A stretch of DNA of 64,000 bases from Rhizophagus irregularis (lineage: Eukaryota; Glomeromycota; Glomeromycetes; Glomerales; Glomeraceae), in contig NC_089447.1 in NCBI RefSeq assembly GCF_026210795.1, positions 2,234,501 through 2,298,500 on the forward strand. The letters are read 5' to 3'. Below the pieces are notes generated by a model, which was not told the origin of the DNA, made no database searches, and saw nothing but the letters and a program-made list of their open reading frames with translations. Below are positions 11,071 through 23,100 of the stretch, piece by piece; within the stretch, counting starts at the first letter, position 1, and each line of letters starts with the position of its first letter. The position numbers and the translations under genes were made by a program.

Positions 11071-14000
11071 CCTTATGCTTTGCCCTCCCATCTTGATAAT
11101 CTTGCATCTTTACTTCCTGATTATTCGGTTCCTACCTATTCTACAACCCCTGCATCTGTATTTAAATCGTTTTTACGATCACAGAAGAATTTAGTTTCTG
11201 GCTTTTTATCTACTAAATTCGCCCAACATCTTACGGACTCAGTTGAATATTATACTGCACTACGTGACGAACACTTTTCAAACTCGCTCGGCACCTTTAT
11301 TGATTCTGCCTTATCAGTAGAAAAACGTTCGATTGTTCTTGACCGTGTCCTGGTTGTCCTGGACTCAACTCCTACTTTATTAACGGATCCTTCGGATATT
11401 AAACAAGCTGCTATTTCTCATTTTCAATCAATTGTTTCTCCTCCGTTGGTCCGCTACTCTTCCATCACTTCATTTCCCGCCCGATGGCAACAAGCTTACA
11501 CTCCTCTAGCCAACGTGTCTGCTTCATTATATGACCCTGTTTTGGCGCCTATTTCTCTACAAGAATGGTCTGCTGTGATTTCCTCCATGCCAAATAACAA
11601 AGCTTCCGGCCCTTCAAAAATTTCTTATGAGATGATTAAACATCTATCTGGTGAAGCCTTGGATTTCTCTCTTTTACTTGCCAATACCTGCCTTTCCCGC
11701 GGTGATATTCCTGCTGACTGGCGTGAAGCTGTGGTTTATCCTATTCCTAAACCCCATGATTTTGATGCTCAACTCAAGAACACTCGACCTATTACTCTTC
11801 TGGAAACAGTTCGAAAATGTGTAGTTAAGGTCGTCACGAAGCGTCTCTCCAACATCCTTGCTGATAATAAAATTCTCCAAGGTGGTAATTTTGCTGGTTT
11901 ACCTGGTGGTTCTACGGATGTCCCTATTAAGATGCTTGATGCGATCATTCATTAACAAAAACATGACTCTACTGATGATCAGGAATTATGGATCGTTTCT
12001 CAAGATATCTCTAAAGCTTTTGATTCTATGGACTTAAATATGCTTAAATTAGCTTTAGATAGATTACATATCCCTGCACTTTTAGTGCGATTTATTTTGA
12101 ATCTTTTTACACGACGAAATAATAAGATAATTACTTGTCATGGCGATACAGCTGCTTATAGAGTACGTGTTGGTATCGATCAAGGAGAAATCATTTCCCC
12201 TCTTCTTTGGGTTATTTATTTGGATCCCTTACTTACTATTTTGAATCAAGAAGCACGAGATCCTTTTATTTTAAAATCTTCAGCTCTTTTAAATTATTCT
12301 CCACTTGAATTTGAACAACATTCCTTACCCATTTCACATTTAACGTTTATGGATGATTCTACACTTATTGCTTCTTCAAAATCTGGGATAGAAGATCGTC
12401 TTTCTATTACTGCTGAATTTTATACTTTAAATAATGTTCAAGCTAATTCAGCAAAATATGTTCTTCTTTCATCCTCTTCGCCTTCTTCGGAGATTACTTT
12501 TGAACTTTCACCTTCCCTTTTAATTTCTGATATTTCTCTTTCCCTTTCTTCTTTACCTCTTAAAACTTCATTTCGTTTTCTAGGAGTTTGGTTTTCTTTG
12601 TCCGCCTCTTCTGATTTTGTTCTGAAACAAGCGCGCTCCATGGTTAAAGATATGGCTGCTCTCCTGGGACCAAAAAATTATTAGCACAACATGTGGCCTA
12701 TCTCTATAATGCTGTCCTTCTTCTGAGATTGGAGTTTCGTCTCCAAACTACTCTTTTCTCTGAAAGTACTATTCAATCAATTATCAAGCCTATGTTTTCA
12801 GTACTTAGAAGAAAAGCTGGCCTTGCTGCTACTACTCCATTAGCTTTGCTTTTCTTGAAACTTCCTTTCTCTCTTCAAAATGCCTTCTATCGCTTTCTTT
12901 CTTCCCACATTGCATCTTGGCAGAAAATCTTCACTCATCCTGATTTTAAAAGTTTTGCCCTTTATGCTATCTCCTATCTTCAAGGATTTTTGGGTGCAGA
13001 AAGCTGCCCGACTACTATTAATTTAGAACCATGGTCACAAGTCGTTTCTTTACAGACGCATACCTTGTTTAATTCATTATTATTCTCTTCACGTTTGAAC
13101 ATCACGTGGTCTCTTTCCTTCCGGCCTCTGAGGCGTAATCTACAACCTGCTTTGCCACTCCGATCTATTCTACCACATTCCATTTTTCAATCAAGTTGGA
13201 AACTCTGGAAAAATTTGAATATATTTGTGTTTGCTCAACTGGTTTCTCCTTGTGGACGTTATCTCATGAATTGGCCTGACCTTCGGTATCTTGGCATCGT
13301 TGGTCGTAAAGGACGAATTCCTAATTGGTTTAATTTTATTAATAATAACTTTCTTTCTTCTTCTTCTTCTTCTTTACTTTTGCCTTTGTATTTTATTAAT
13401 TCTTCTTTTACTCTAGCTTCTCCTTGTTTATTAGATCATACTGTTAAAGATTATTCCTTTTATCCTCAATGGGCTATTAATTTTGATTCTGCTACTCAAG
13501 CTTTATCTGTTGGTCGTGTGTGTATCACCTACAAGAAACAAAACTCGGCTATTATGTCTCATTGGCTTCCTATATCTGCCCTGGCTGATGAACGATCCTA
13601 TAACCCTTGTCCTGGTTGTGCTCTTAACATCCCTGCCTTATCCAAAAAATCTGCCATTAAGCAACGCTGTAACAGCGAAAAGTGTTTCTTCAATGTTACT
13701 CTATCAGAAACTGTGGGCTACCCTTCCAAAAATGCCAAAGTGTTTGCGGCTTACCTTCCCATTACTTTATCTACTTCATGGAGTTATGCTACTTCCTTGG
13801 CTCTTGTTCATTTATTGAACACGCCCTTATCCGCTTCTCCTGCTCTTTCTCCTTCCCATAAGGACAAAATAGATGATAATATCCTGCCGCTTTCTGTGCA
13901 ATCTATGTATACAGATGGTTCGTTCCATCCCACCAAAGATTCTTCGCCTTCTTCCATGACTTCTGCTTGGATTGCTCTTGATGATGATGGACTTGTTCTT

Positions 14001-15266
14001 GAAACTTCCTCCATGCATCTCCCTTCCTTTTTCCCTTCAGCTTTGCGTTCTGAAATTTCTGCTGTTCTATTAGGATTGAGCGCCCTCTCCTGTGATTCTT
14101 CAATCTCTATTCATACTGATTGTAGTCGATTAATTTCACTATGGACACAGTTTGTTGATGCTCCTTTCTCACCGAAGTTGCTTCGAGAACCCAATCATCT
14201 TCTTTGGCTTTCTATTCGACATTTTGTTATGGAACGTAGTCTCAAAGTTGACTTGATTAAAGTCCCTGCTCATGGCGATGATATCTACAATATACAAGTG
14301 GATTCTCTGGCAAAAGATGCACATTCGTCTTTACAACCCACTGCTCTACCCTCAGCATTTTGTTATGCTCCATGCTTGTTGACCTTTAATTCCTTGCCTA
14401 TTGACGTAAATATTCATCATTTTCTCCGCTCCATTGCAGATGCTCGTGCTCTTTTATCTTTCTGTTCGCTGGCACGTTTTACTGCTCTCGGACCTCCTTC
14501 ACTCTTTGATTGGGCTGGTATATATTTTTGCCTTTCACAAATTAAAGGTTTTGTTTCGCATAGGAATGGTCGTCCTGAATTTTGGATCTTCCGTATCAAA
14601 CTTCTTTTGGATATGTTGCCTACCTTAACTACTCTTCAACGACGCAAACCCTACTTATACTCTCCTGATTGGCTTTGTCCGCAGTGTAATTCTGCTCCTG
14701 AGGATTTGAATCATCTTTGGACTTGTCCTTACATTTTACCGGAGTTAAATCCGTGTTTAACACACCAATCTGAAGTCATTAAATTTAGAGACTCTTGTTT
14801 ATCTTCTTTCCTTTTCTTGAAATCTTTGGATATTTCTTTCCAGACTGAATTTCTTGCTTTGGATTGTTGGAACTATGAAGCTCCTTCTTCATCCTGTCTT
14901 TGGCTCACTCGAGGATTGTTGCCTGCGCATTTAACGGCCTTTTTGAATCAACACTTCCCTCTCTCTATTATATACAAAACTATTTCTCCTCTTCTTAATG
15001 ACTTCCAAGTCGAATTATATGGTGAAATTTGGCTATGTCGGAATGTTCTTTTCCATGCTTGGGAAGAGTCGCAGGGTATCTCGGCTGCTTCCAAATTACG
15101 TGGCCCATCTACAACTTCTTCTTCTACTGTTACTTCTTCACAAAATATCAACTCTTCTTTGGCGTCGGTTTCTCAGGATTCCTGGATTTCTTGGATTTCC
15201 TCTTCTATAATTCGGGGTGGATCATGGATCTCGCACTTGGATTTTCTGCGCCGCTTAACAGTTTAA

Positions 15267-15536
15267 CCTCTTAGGGTCTCTTTCTGGTAACGGACTGGAT
15301 TTTTGGACGTTGGATAGTTGACTCACACTGGCCTTCGGGTAAAGTTGGGGTATGCGATTCTGTAATAGTTTAGTTTTTCTTTGCTTTAATTTATTTTAGT
15401 TTAGATTTCTTTACTTGTATGAGTCGTGAAGCTACTCTTTTTATTTTTAGTTTATTTTCTTATTTTTGTAATATTGTTCGATTATACTTTCGAAATTTAA
15501 ATAACAATAAAATAAAATCATAAGACTGTTTGCACA
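15267..15536 (+). other. LINE-A 3' untranslated region
   Basis: About 270 bases after the ORF2 stop. The sequence matches the 3' UTR of LINE-B and the truncated LINE-B copy (minus strand, 28211-28460 and 28994-29260), including the terminal CATAAGACTGTTTGC. There is no poly-A tail; the conserved end is likely what the reverse transcriptase recognises. Confidence 0.75.
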
Positions 15537-15831
15537 GCAAAAGGATAAAACTACCACCATTCGATTCATCTCAGTGAGACGATTCTAACAAGCTATGATA
15601 CATCTTTGTACGATTATTAGATGCCAGTTATTTAATATATTCTTTATATAACTGTGATTATAAACGGTTTTTTTTAATATAAGATTTTTGAGGATAGGTG
15701 TGATAGTGACTATAGATAGATTGTGACTATATAGGATAGTTTTTAATAATAAAGTGTTTTGAACATTCAACTGGTGTGACTATATAGTAGAATGTGACTA
15801 TAACGGGAATGACTATAGAGGGAGTTGACTG
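15537..15831 (+). mobile_element. Right part of the hairpin-repeat MITE, with terminal repeat
   Basis: Starts with the right LINE-A TSD (15537-15553) and continues almost base for base like 37615-37903. It contains a hairpin unit at 15557 and ends in a terminal repeat GAGTTGACTG followed by TA (15832-15833). The matching inverse terminus CAGTCAACTC occurs at 27135. TA target duplication and CAGT-type ends suggest a Tc1/mariner (pogo-like) non-autonomous element. Confidence 0.7.
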
Positions 15832-15833
15832 TA

Positions 15834-16956
15834 TACCATTATGGTGGTAAAAAAAAATCAATTACTGTAGACATTTTCCAGGATATAATTTGAAAAGAGT
15901 GGGAAGGAATTGAACTGAAGATTTTTATTAATTTAATTAAAAGTATGCTCTCAAGATTAGAACAAATAATTAAGGGTAATGACAATAAGATAAATTATTA
16001 ATTATACATAGTCAAACTTTTTCACAATGTAATAAAGCATATACTATGTTTAAATTTTTATGAATTTTCAATGAATATTCGTTATACAAATAGACAAAAT
16101 ATTATTATAATTATTTTTTTCGCACACTGTACAACAATCAAAGCTGAAACTTTCTATTGGTTCCAATTTATTTGATAATATCAATAAGTCTAGTATTCAA
16201 AAATTTGAGAACAAAAAAAAATGTCAACTATTGCAAAACTTAAATATAATTCTACAGGATACTTTACAATTGAATTCAGAGCAAGTTAGTGCAGCAAATC
16301 AGTTATTTAACAAGTATTTTTCCAAAAAATAATATGACATTATTTTTATGTATTCATAATAATATTTATAATAATGATTATTTAAAAATAATAAAATAAA
16401 AATAAAAATTATGTATAACTATAAAAATTCTGGCAAAAAATCCTTTTAATTCATTAACCAGCAGAAATTAAATGATCAGCAAAAAAATCTTTAATAGTAA
16501 ATTTTCACATATGTTTTAATTTAATTAATTGATGGAACATCCCAATGTAATAGCGTTAACATTAATCCAGTTTGTATATTAATATTATATACCCTCACTA
16601 TACATTAAAGAACTTCTTCATTAATAATAAATTAATATGGAATTTATTTTAGTAAATTTTCTATAATTAAATTTATAAATATATTATTTTATTTAAAAAT
16701 TTTTTATAATTGTTTTAAAGCAAATTTATATTATATTGTTAAAGAATTTTTTTATTCACATTTTTACCATTTATCTTAATAAAATTTTGAGAAATTTCTA
16801 GTGAATTTGCATCTATTTTTTAATTTATAATTTATAAATTTCATGTCAAATTTTTCTTTAAAATCAATATTTATATTAAGAATGATTTTAACTTATTTCA
16901 TAGTGGTGAAATTCACCCAAGGTAAAGTTCACCTATATTACATAATTTATTAAAAT
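15834..16956. other. AT-rich spacer with one small coding remnant
   Basis: Mostly AT-rich with no recognisable gene. A 67-codon open stretch at 16132-16332 is listed separately. No RNA gene or clear repeat was seen. Confidence 0.4.
16132..16332 (+). pseudogene. Small coding-like remnant, unknown
   Basis: An open frame of 67 codons without an ATG at its start ends with ...QLFNKYFSKK and a TAA. The residue mix (Leu, Asn, Gln, Lys, Ser) looks like the C-terminus of a protein rather than random AT-rich DNA. I do not recognise the family. Confidence 0.3.
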
Positions 16957-17749
16957 TTAATTCGTGATCTGCCTGTGAAATATAAAAAATTTGATAAATT
17001 TATTAATGATCGGCGGTGATAATTGTTATATGAAAATTTGCTTCGCATCTGAATCTCTCATTTCTTAAAATTACTAGCCTTTAAAACCCGTGTTTATAAC
17101 AATGAACAAGTGTAAAAAATATGATGTTTCATTGATAAAAGTAGGAAAACTAGATGAAGAACTACATTTTGGAGCATTTGGACGTTTCTGGTGGAAGGCA
17201 CGTGACAATATATTATATCCTATACGCTTAGAAATGAAAACCCTTGTCACACTTAATAAAACTCACTTTATAATTACTGTAATTAAAGGAACTTCAGTTG
17301 CTGCCTTTCAACCTGGTTATATTTGTGAAGCAAATGGCATTACAAGTTCTGTTTACAATACTCCCTCTGGTGCGATTAACTTTTTATACCACATATTGGG
17401 GGTCTTCACAAAATTCGTGATTGAGATTATGATTGAGATTAGAGGTTAATCTGGTTTCACAAAAAACGTGATTGAGATTAAGCTTAATCTCAAGCTGATC
17501 GTGATTGAAATTTTATATGAAATTTCAATCTTACTCATCAAGTAAGATTAGAATAAGATTAGTATTAACTTCGTTAACCTGGCAAATTTTCTTGAATTTT
17601 TTTTTTCAATTTAAAAAATGTATGCATATTTTTTATTTAAATACTTTTTGAACACGAAACTATTGCAAAACGTGAACTTTTTTTTGTCATTTTCCTTAAA
17701 CCGTTTTCTTTTAAACACTAAAAGTTTGTGATCTTTTTAATAAAAAAAA

Positions 17750-18597
17750 ATGGAATCTACCTACGAAAATAAAAAAGATAAAAATACTGAGAAACCTTCA
17801 AGAGTCAGATGAACTGAACCTGCTATTAAAGCTTTATTGTCTTTTCTTCTTGAACATAAAGAAAAGCTTGAAGATTTAAAGTATAAACGTGGTGCTACAT
17901 CTAATCCAAAGAGTGTTTAATTGTGGAAAGATGCTGAAGCTTTTTTTTTGACTTTTGAATTTGAACAATCTTATAGTGTTGTTCAAATTGCTAACAAGTG
18001 GAAGAATTTAGTAGATAATTATAAGGTTTTTATTTAAAATTAAATTTTCTTTACTTATTATTTAAATTTATTAATAATTTTTTTTTTATTTAAGTCGCAA
18101 CTTGCAGCTTCAGAAAAAAGTGGTGGACATCCCATTGTTATTCAATATAAAGAAGAAATTGAGGCAATTTTGAATAAGGATAGGCCTACATTAAATCCAA
18201 AATCTTGTATTGATTCTTTTGTACCCTTACCAAGAATAGAAAATTTTGATCTTGCGCAAAAAGATTTTGAAGATAATAACAAGACAGAAATTACATATGA
18301 ATTCCCTAAAATTGGTAGAAAATATACAAATAAACGTGAAATAAAGAAGTTGATGTTAATGTAGATAATCAAAGCAAAAAAAAATCCAAAAATCATGGAG
18401 TTATTTTGAAAAATACTATTCAAAAGTGGATGGAGCAACAAGAAATTAGGCAAATAGAATTTGACAAAAGAAGAGAAGAAAAAGAAAAAAGAGATCAAAG
18501 GGAAAGGTTAGAATTGCTTACAATAAAACATCAATCAGATATGATGTTATTTGGTTTATTAAATAATATTACAGAATGTTTAAGGAAATTCAAATAA
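17750..18597 (+). pseudogene. Harbinger Myb/MADF-like DNA-binding protein, decayed
   Basis: ATG at 17750. The trihelix-like domain spans about 17800-18025 (TEPAIKALLSFLLEHKEKLEDL ... LWKDAEAFF ... VVQIANKWKNLVDNYK). An intron at 18026-18094 (GTTTTT...TTAAG) precedes SQLAASEKSGGHP. A Lys/Glu-rich coiled coil follows (QEIRQIEFDKRREEKEKRDQ). Two in-frame stops interrupt exon 1 (near 17810 and 17918) and the frame shifts near 18345. A further exon may lie at 18846-18973 (DDLPQFSSNFMYLQRNL). In active Harbinger elements this protein binds the termini and helps import the transposase. Confidence 0.65.
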
Positions 18598-19060
18598 TCA
18601 ATCAGAAAAAAATTTACAAGGTATTTATTATTAATTCCAATGGTAATATTAAGTTTATTTATATGTCATGTTCAAATTCAAATGTTTGTGTTGCGTTCAA
18701 ATCTTGATTTTTGCATCACATTTAAATTTTGATTTTTGCGTCACGTACAAATTCAAATTTTTATTTTACGATCAAAATCTGATTTTTTATATTAAATTCA
18801 ATTCTAATTTTAATTTAATTAATTTAATTTTAATTCAATTTATAGATGATTTGCCTCAATTTTCTTCAAATTTCATGTACTTGCAAAGAAATTTACAAAC
18901 ATCTTTACCATCTTTTGCACAATTGGATGATTCTGAATATAAAAATGATAGAAATGATAGCTCACGCACCTAATAATAAATAATGTAATTCTTTTAAATA
19001 TTTTATGAAATAAATTGGAAAATATATGTTTGTAATTTTTTTAATTCATTGATTTATTAC

Positions 19061-20173
19061 TTAATTATCATTTGTATTTAAATATCTTCTCTGATGATTA
19101 TTCCATAATAAATTACATATTGCATTTCTTATAGCATTACCTTCTGATGTTTCATTAACATTTGTTTCACTATTTACATCAGTTTCTGTATTATGATATT
19201 GTTCTTCTGGTGGTAAAAAATCGCGTCTTTCTTCACAAATATTATGGAGTATACAACAAGTAGTTATGATATGTGGTATTATTTCAAATGAAACTTCTAA
19301 ACTATGAAGAAGACATCTCCATCTACCCTTTAATAAACCAAAAGCTTGTTCTACTTTGATTCTTATTTGTGAATGTTTACGATTGAAATATGTTTGTTTT
19401 TGAATTAATCCTCTACCTATATCTTTATAAGGAACTATTAACCAACTAAGATTCGGATATCTTCCATCACCTAATATGTTTTTATTATTAAAAGTTGTTA
19501 CTAAATTATTAAACTTATTATATAGATTAAAATTTATTAAAATTCTACTATCATGTATAGAACCTGGCCAACCAACACATATATCTAAAAAACTTTTTTT
19601 ATGGTCAACTACTGCTTGTAAAACAATTGAATAAAATCCTTTTCTATTAAAATAATCTACAGGAAATAGATGAGGTGCTTTAATTGGTATATGACTACCA
19701 TCAATAGCTCCAATAACATTAGGAATTCTTCCAGTACCTTTGAATCCATTTGTAATTTCATTAATTTCTGATTCTGTATTTGGAAAAACAATTTTTTCTG
19801 CTAGAAATTTTGTAACTATTACATTAATAAAATCTCTTAATGCATAACTAAAAGTTGATTCTCCCATTCCAAACCTATTACCTATAGACCTAAAACATTC
19901 TCCAGTAGCAAGAAACCATAATGATGCACCAACCTTTTATTCCTATGCAAGTCCAACTATACCAGGTCCTGTAATTTCTCTTCTTAAATGTGGTATTATT
20001 TCACAGCATAACCATTCAAATGTAGACCTGGTTAACCTAAAATGTCTTTTAAATTCAAAATCTTGCATATTTAAACATATTTCATTAAACCAATACTGAG
20101 ATATTGATCTATTTAATCTTCTTAAATTGATGCACTTATTAATTTCTATTCTATTAAGTTGTAAATATAGCAA
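19061..20173 (-). pseudogene. Harbinger (DDE_Tnp_4/HARBI1-like) transposase with two nonsense changes
   Basis: About 370 codons in one minus-strand frame from ATG at 20173 to a stop at 19061-19063. Motifs: an N-terminal helix-rich part (FKRHFRLTRSTFEWLCCEI), then GAIDGSHIPI with the first Asp, CVGWPGSIHDSRIL with the second Asp, and VEQAFGLLKGRWRCL with the Glu. The C-terminus is CCILHNICEERRD. Two codons at 19943-19945 (TAG) and 19937-19939 (TAA) break it. Both would be Gln codons after one transition. Otherwise it is intact. Confidence 0.85.
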
Positions 20174-23100
20174 GTTTAAAGGTAAAATGTTAAAATTTTC
20201 TTCCTCTTCTTTTTATTCAGTTTGATAAGTAGCAATTAAATTTTCTTCAAATTCATTATATTTAATAAGTATAATAATTATTAATATACAAATTGAAATT
20301 TGGAATTCCCTGTTCATTACTGAGAAAATAATATGTAATTATAAAAATTTATGTAAAATTTTAAAAGAAAGTACGAAAAAAAAAAATTTTTAAATCATAA
20401 CGGTAAATCATTAATTTAATGTAACACAAAAATTTGTGAATCAAGATTGAAACGTTAATTTCAATTTCAAGCTGATCTCAATTCCAATCTCAATCCCAAT
20501 CTCAATCACAGGTTTTGTGAAGACCCCCATTATTCAGTTCAAAAACAAGATTTTCTGGTCTGTTAATATGTGGTTTTAATAATAAGAAAATTAACAAACG
20601 AATTTTGGATGATATTTTTTTTCAACTATTTACAATAATGGTCAGTAATTTACAAATATTTATTGGAATGATTGGAGTTTTAGATCAGGAGAATTTGGGA
20701 TATGTAGGTCTGGGATATTGGTCTTCTTTCATTTATAGAGTTGGTGAAGAAAAAATTTGAATATTATTTGTACAGCAAATTCATCAGCGACATTGTTCTG
20801 TAGCTTTATACCAAGATGAGCGAATTAAATTAAAATATAGCGGAAAAAATCCAGATGAAGTCTAGAAAGAAGTTTGGAAAAAAATTGAAGTGCTACAAAA
20901 TTAGGATGGAAAAACTTTATTTGGTATTAATCATGAAAAGACTCAAAATCTAGTGAATATTCTTCGAACGCCTTCTTGTACAATTAATGAATGGAACAAT
21001 GAAATTATGATGACACAATTATATAAACAACATTTATATAAGTTTACCCCTGCCAGCATCCCTTGGTATGAATTTTTACTTAATTGGAAAAAGTATAAAT
21101 GCAATATAATAGAACTATATAGCGCTCTTGAAAATATATATCCAGAAGAATATCAATTTAAAGAAAGAGAATTTCGTGCTTGAAAAGCACTACTACGTAG
21201 CATTGGATGTACTAATATTACACCATTTGATAAAGATAAATCGGATGTGAGTTATATAATTGCTTTGGAAAAAAATTTTTTTTTATTTTATTAATAACGA
21301 AATAATTTTTTAGAAGAAATTTTGGACTAAAGCTGAAAATCCAATTAATGATAAGCATGTTCTTATCTATTTGTATGAGAATAATTTTCTTGATATGTCT
21401 CTCCCAGATGACAATCCTAATCCTATTGTGAATAAATTTTGGTCTTGTTTTAACGAATCTTTAAAAGTAAACAAAAAAGGGATTGATGGAAAAAGAAGAA
21501 TTCTATCAATAATTGCGGATGATTTTTCATATGAAGAAATTAGGACAAACTTACTGGTTAGTTTATTGATTTACCCAGTTATTTTTTTTTTTGTTACAAT
21601 TTTACTTATTAATTTCCAATATAGGTCGCTCCTACTACAATTTTTGATGCTCGCAAATATGCTAGATTAAATGGTCCAGACACTAAGCAAATTGAGAAAC
21701 CTATAAGAACAGTAGCTAAATTATCGCAAGAAAAACTGGAACAATTTAGCATTTTTTTTGAAGACAAAGCAAACGTTATTATGTCATCTTACAAATCAGA
21801 TGCCAAAACTCAATTACCTGTTCTTTATCTAAAAAACACAAAAAAAGCACTTTGGGAGAAATTTCAGGAAACATATCCAAATGGTTTAAAAAGAACGATT
21901 TTTTATTGTTAGTTGGAAGAAAATCGCTACCAATATCGGGAAGATATGGAAGGATTTTGTGCAATTTGTAATACTTATGGATACAAAGTATTTGGATATT
22001 TGAAAAACCTAATTCAAAAAGAAGTTAGTTTGATGGAAATTCAGGTAAAGTTAGATTAATAATTGATATACAAAACAAACAACTTATTAACTAAATAATT
22101 TTAGAATAATTTCATTCAATGCGCTGAGAACTTACAACGTTACCTTAAAAAATCATATGAACAAAAGTTCACAATATCAGAAAATGGTACAACCAGACAT
22201 GATCTTTGCATTAATCATTGCTTGCTATACGCTTTTGGAATGTGTGATAAATTACATACTCAAATATGTAATGAATGTCAAGAGTTATTTACTTTCTTTA
22301 ATGATCTCAAAAAAATTATTGGCTTGAATTCTCTTGACGATTTGAAAATATATGAAGAAAAGCTAATCTACTATCTATCACATCAAACAAGAAAAGTTTA
22401 CTTGAATTCTTAATTCAATGTAATAATATTAGAATTAGATGAAAAAAGGGCAATTTTCTTAGTAGATTATAAAATGAAAATCTTACCACAAACTGCAAGA
22501 GAAACAAAGCAAGATTTTTATGGTAAAAAAGGGTGGTCTTTGCATTCTGTTCTAGTTTATACAAAATCCAGTAACAGCCAAATCTGTATTGAAGCTTTTG
22601 ATCACTGGTCGTGTGATGTGTGGTTTACTGCTTCATCTTTACATGGGGTAATAGAAGTTCTTGATAAGAAGCCTGAATGGATAAGCATCATTTTGGATAA
22701 TGGTCCCCATTATCACAATTCTGAATTAATGATAATATTGAGTTATTGGAAAGAATGGTACGATATAAAAGTAAATAAATGGGTATTTCTAGAAGCAGGA
22801 GAGGCGAAAACCTCTATCGATTCCCATCATGCACAGGTATATAAAAGTTCTAAATTTATTCAAAATTTTCTTACTTTATTAATTGTTGAATTAAATAAAT
22901 CTCACAATCAATCAAAAGGCGTATTAAATTGGGATTTGAAATAAGGAATGGTGAAAATATTCAAGAAGCAATTGAAGATATTGCTGGAATTCGTATAGCA
23001 CATTTAGAACCTGATAGAGATAATGGTAAATAATTTTTTTGTTAGAGAATTGATTTTATGCATAATTTAACACACTATTTGAAATAATAAAGAAAATAAA

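Larger units (their letters stand above)
6597..11075 (+). mobile_element. hAT-superfamily DNA transposon, 4479 bp, inside LINE-A ORF2
   Basis: Terminal inverted repeats are a perfect 19 bp: TAAGGTTGCTTGCCGAAAC at the left and its reverse complement at the right. They fit the hAT terminal pattern YARNG. A perfect 8-bp target-site duplication TGCTTTGC lies at 6589-6596 and 11076-11083, the hAT length. The element carries a BED/hAT transposase gene and a second gene for a trihelix-like protein with an SR/RD-rich tail. Subterminal regions are packed with GCCGAAAC motifs in both orientations. Perfect ends and TSD point to a recent insertion. A small non-autonomous relative sits at 49923-50166. Confidence 0.95.
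5417..15266 (+). pseudogene. LINE-A ORF2: endonuclease, reverse transcriptase, RNase H (split by hAT)
   Basis: Starts at ATG 5417. The apurinic-type endonuclease domain shows QINVNGL, LGDFN, SRLDYIW and TDHK motifs. The reverse transcriptase follows at 11300-12450, with NKASGPSKISYEM, PIPKPHDF, DISKAFDS, GIDQGEIISPLL and the catalytic FMDDS. RNase H lies near 13900-14320 with the acidic residues in YTDGS, RSEIS, HTDC and VDSLAKDA. A zinc-like CPQC...HLWTC motif ends the protein. Damage: the hAT element at 6597-11075; a TAA at 11953-11955 (CAA in LINE-B); and loss of one A in an A-run near 12676-12681. The frame on both sides of the hAT is the same once the element and one TSD copy are discounted. 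ORF2 makes the nick and copies the RNA by target-primed reverse transcription. Confidence 0.85.
3217..15536 (+). mobile_element. LINE-A: near full-length non-LTR retrotransposon (interrupted by hAT)
   Basis: A two-ORF LINE with an ORF1 nucleic-acid-binding protein and an ORF2 with endonuclease, reverse transcriptase, RNase H and a C-terminal zinc-knuckle-like CPQC...HLWTC motif. It is flanked by a 17-bp target-site duplication. Subtracting the hAT element and one TSD copy gives about 7.8 kb, close to the 8.0 kb of LINE-B at 28994-36980, so it is essentially full length. The 3' end carries no poly-A tail but ends in a GACTGTTTGC motif shared with LINE-B. It inserted into a hairpin-repeat MITE. 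Both ORFs carry breaks, so this copy is probably dead, though young. Confidence 0.85.
17398..20528 (-). mobile_element. PIF/Harbinger DNA transposon, two genes, inside the TTAA element
   Basis: Ends are inverted GGGGGTCTTCACAAA, flanked by a 3-bp duplication ATT (17395-17397 and 20529-20531); 3-bp duplications are typical of Harbinger. Length 3131 bp. Subterminal GTGATTGAGATT motifs repeat at the left and their inverse at the right. The transposase gene is on the minus strand and the Myb/MADF-like gene on the plus strand, converging in the middle, the classic Harbinger arrangement. Discounting the element and one ATT restores the host reading frame across the junction. Confidence 0.9.
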
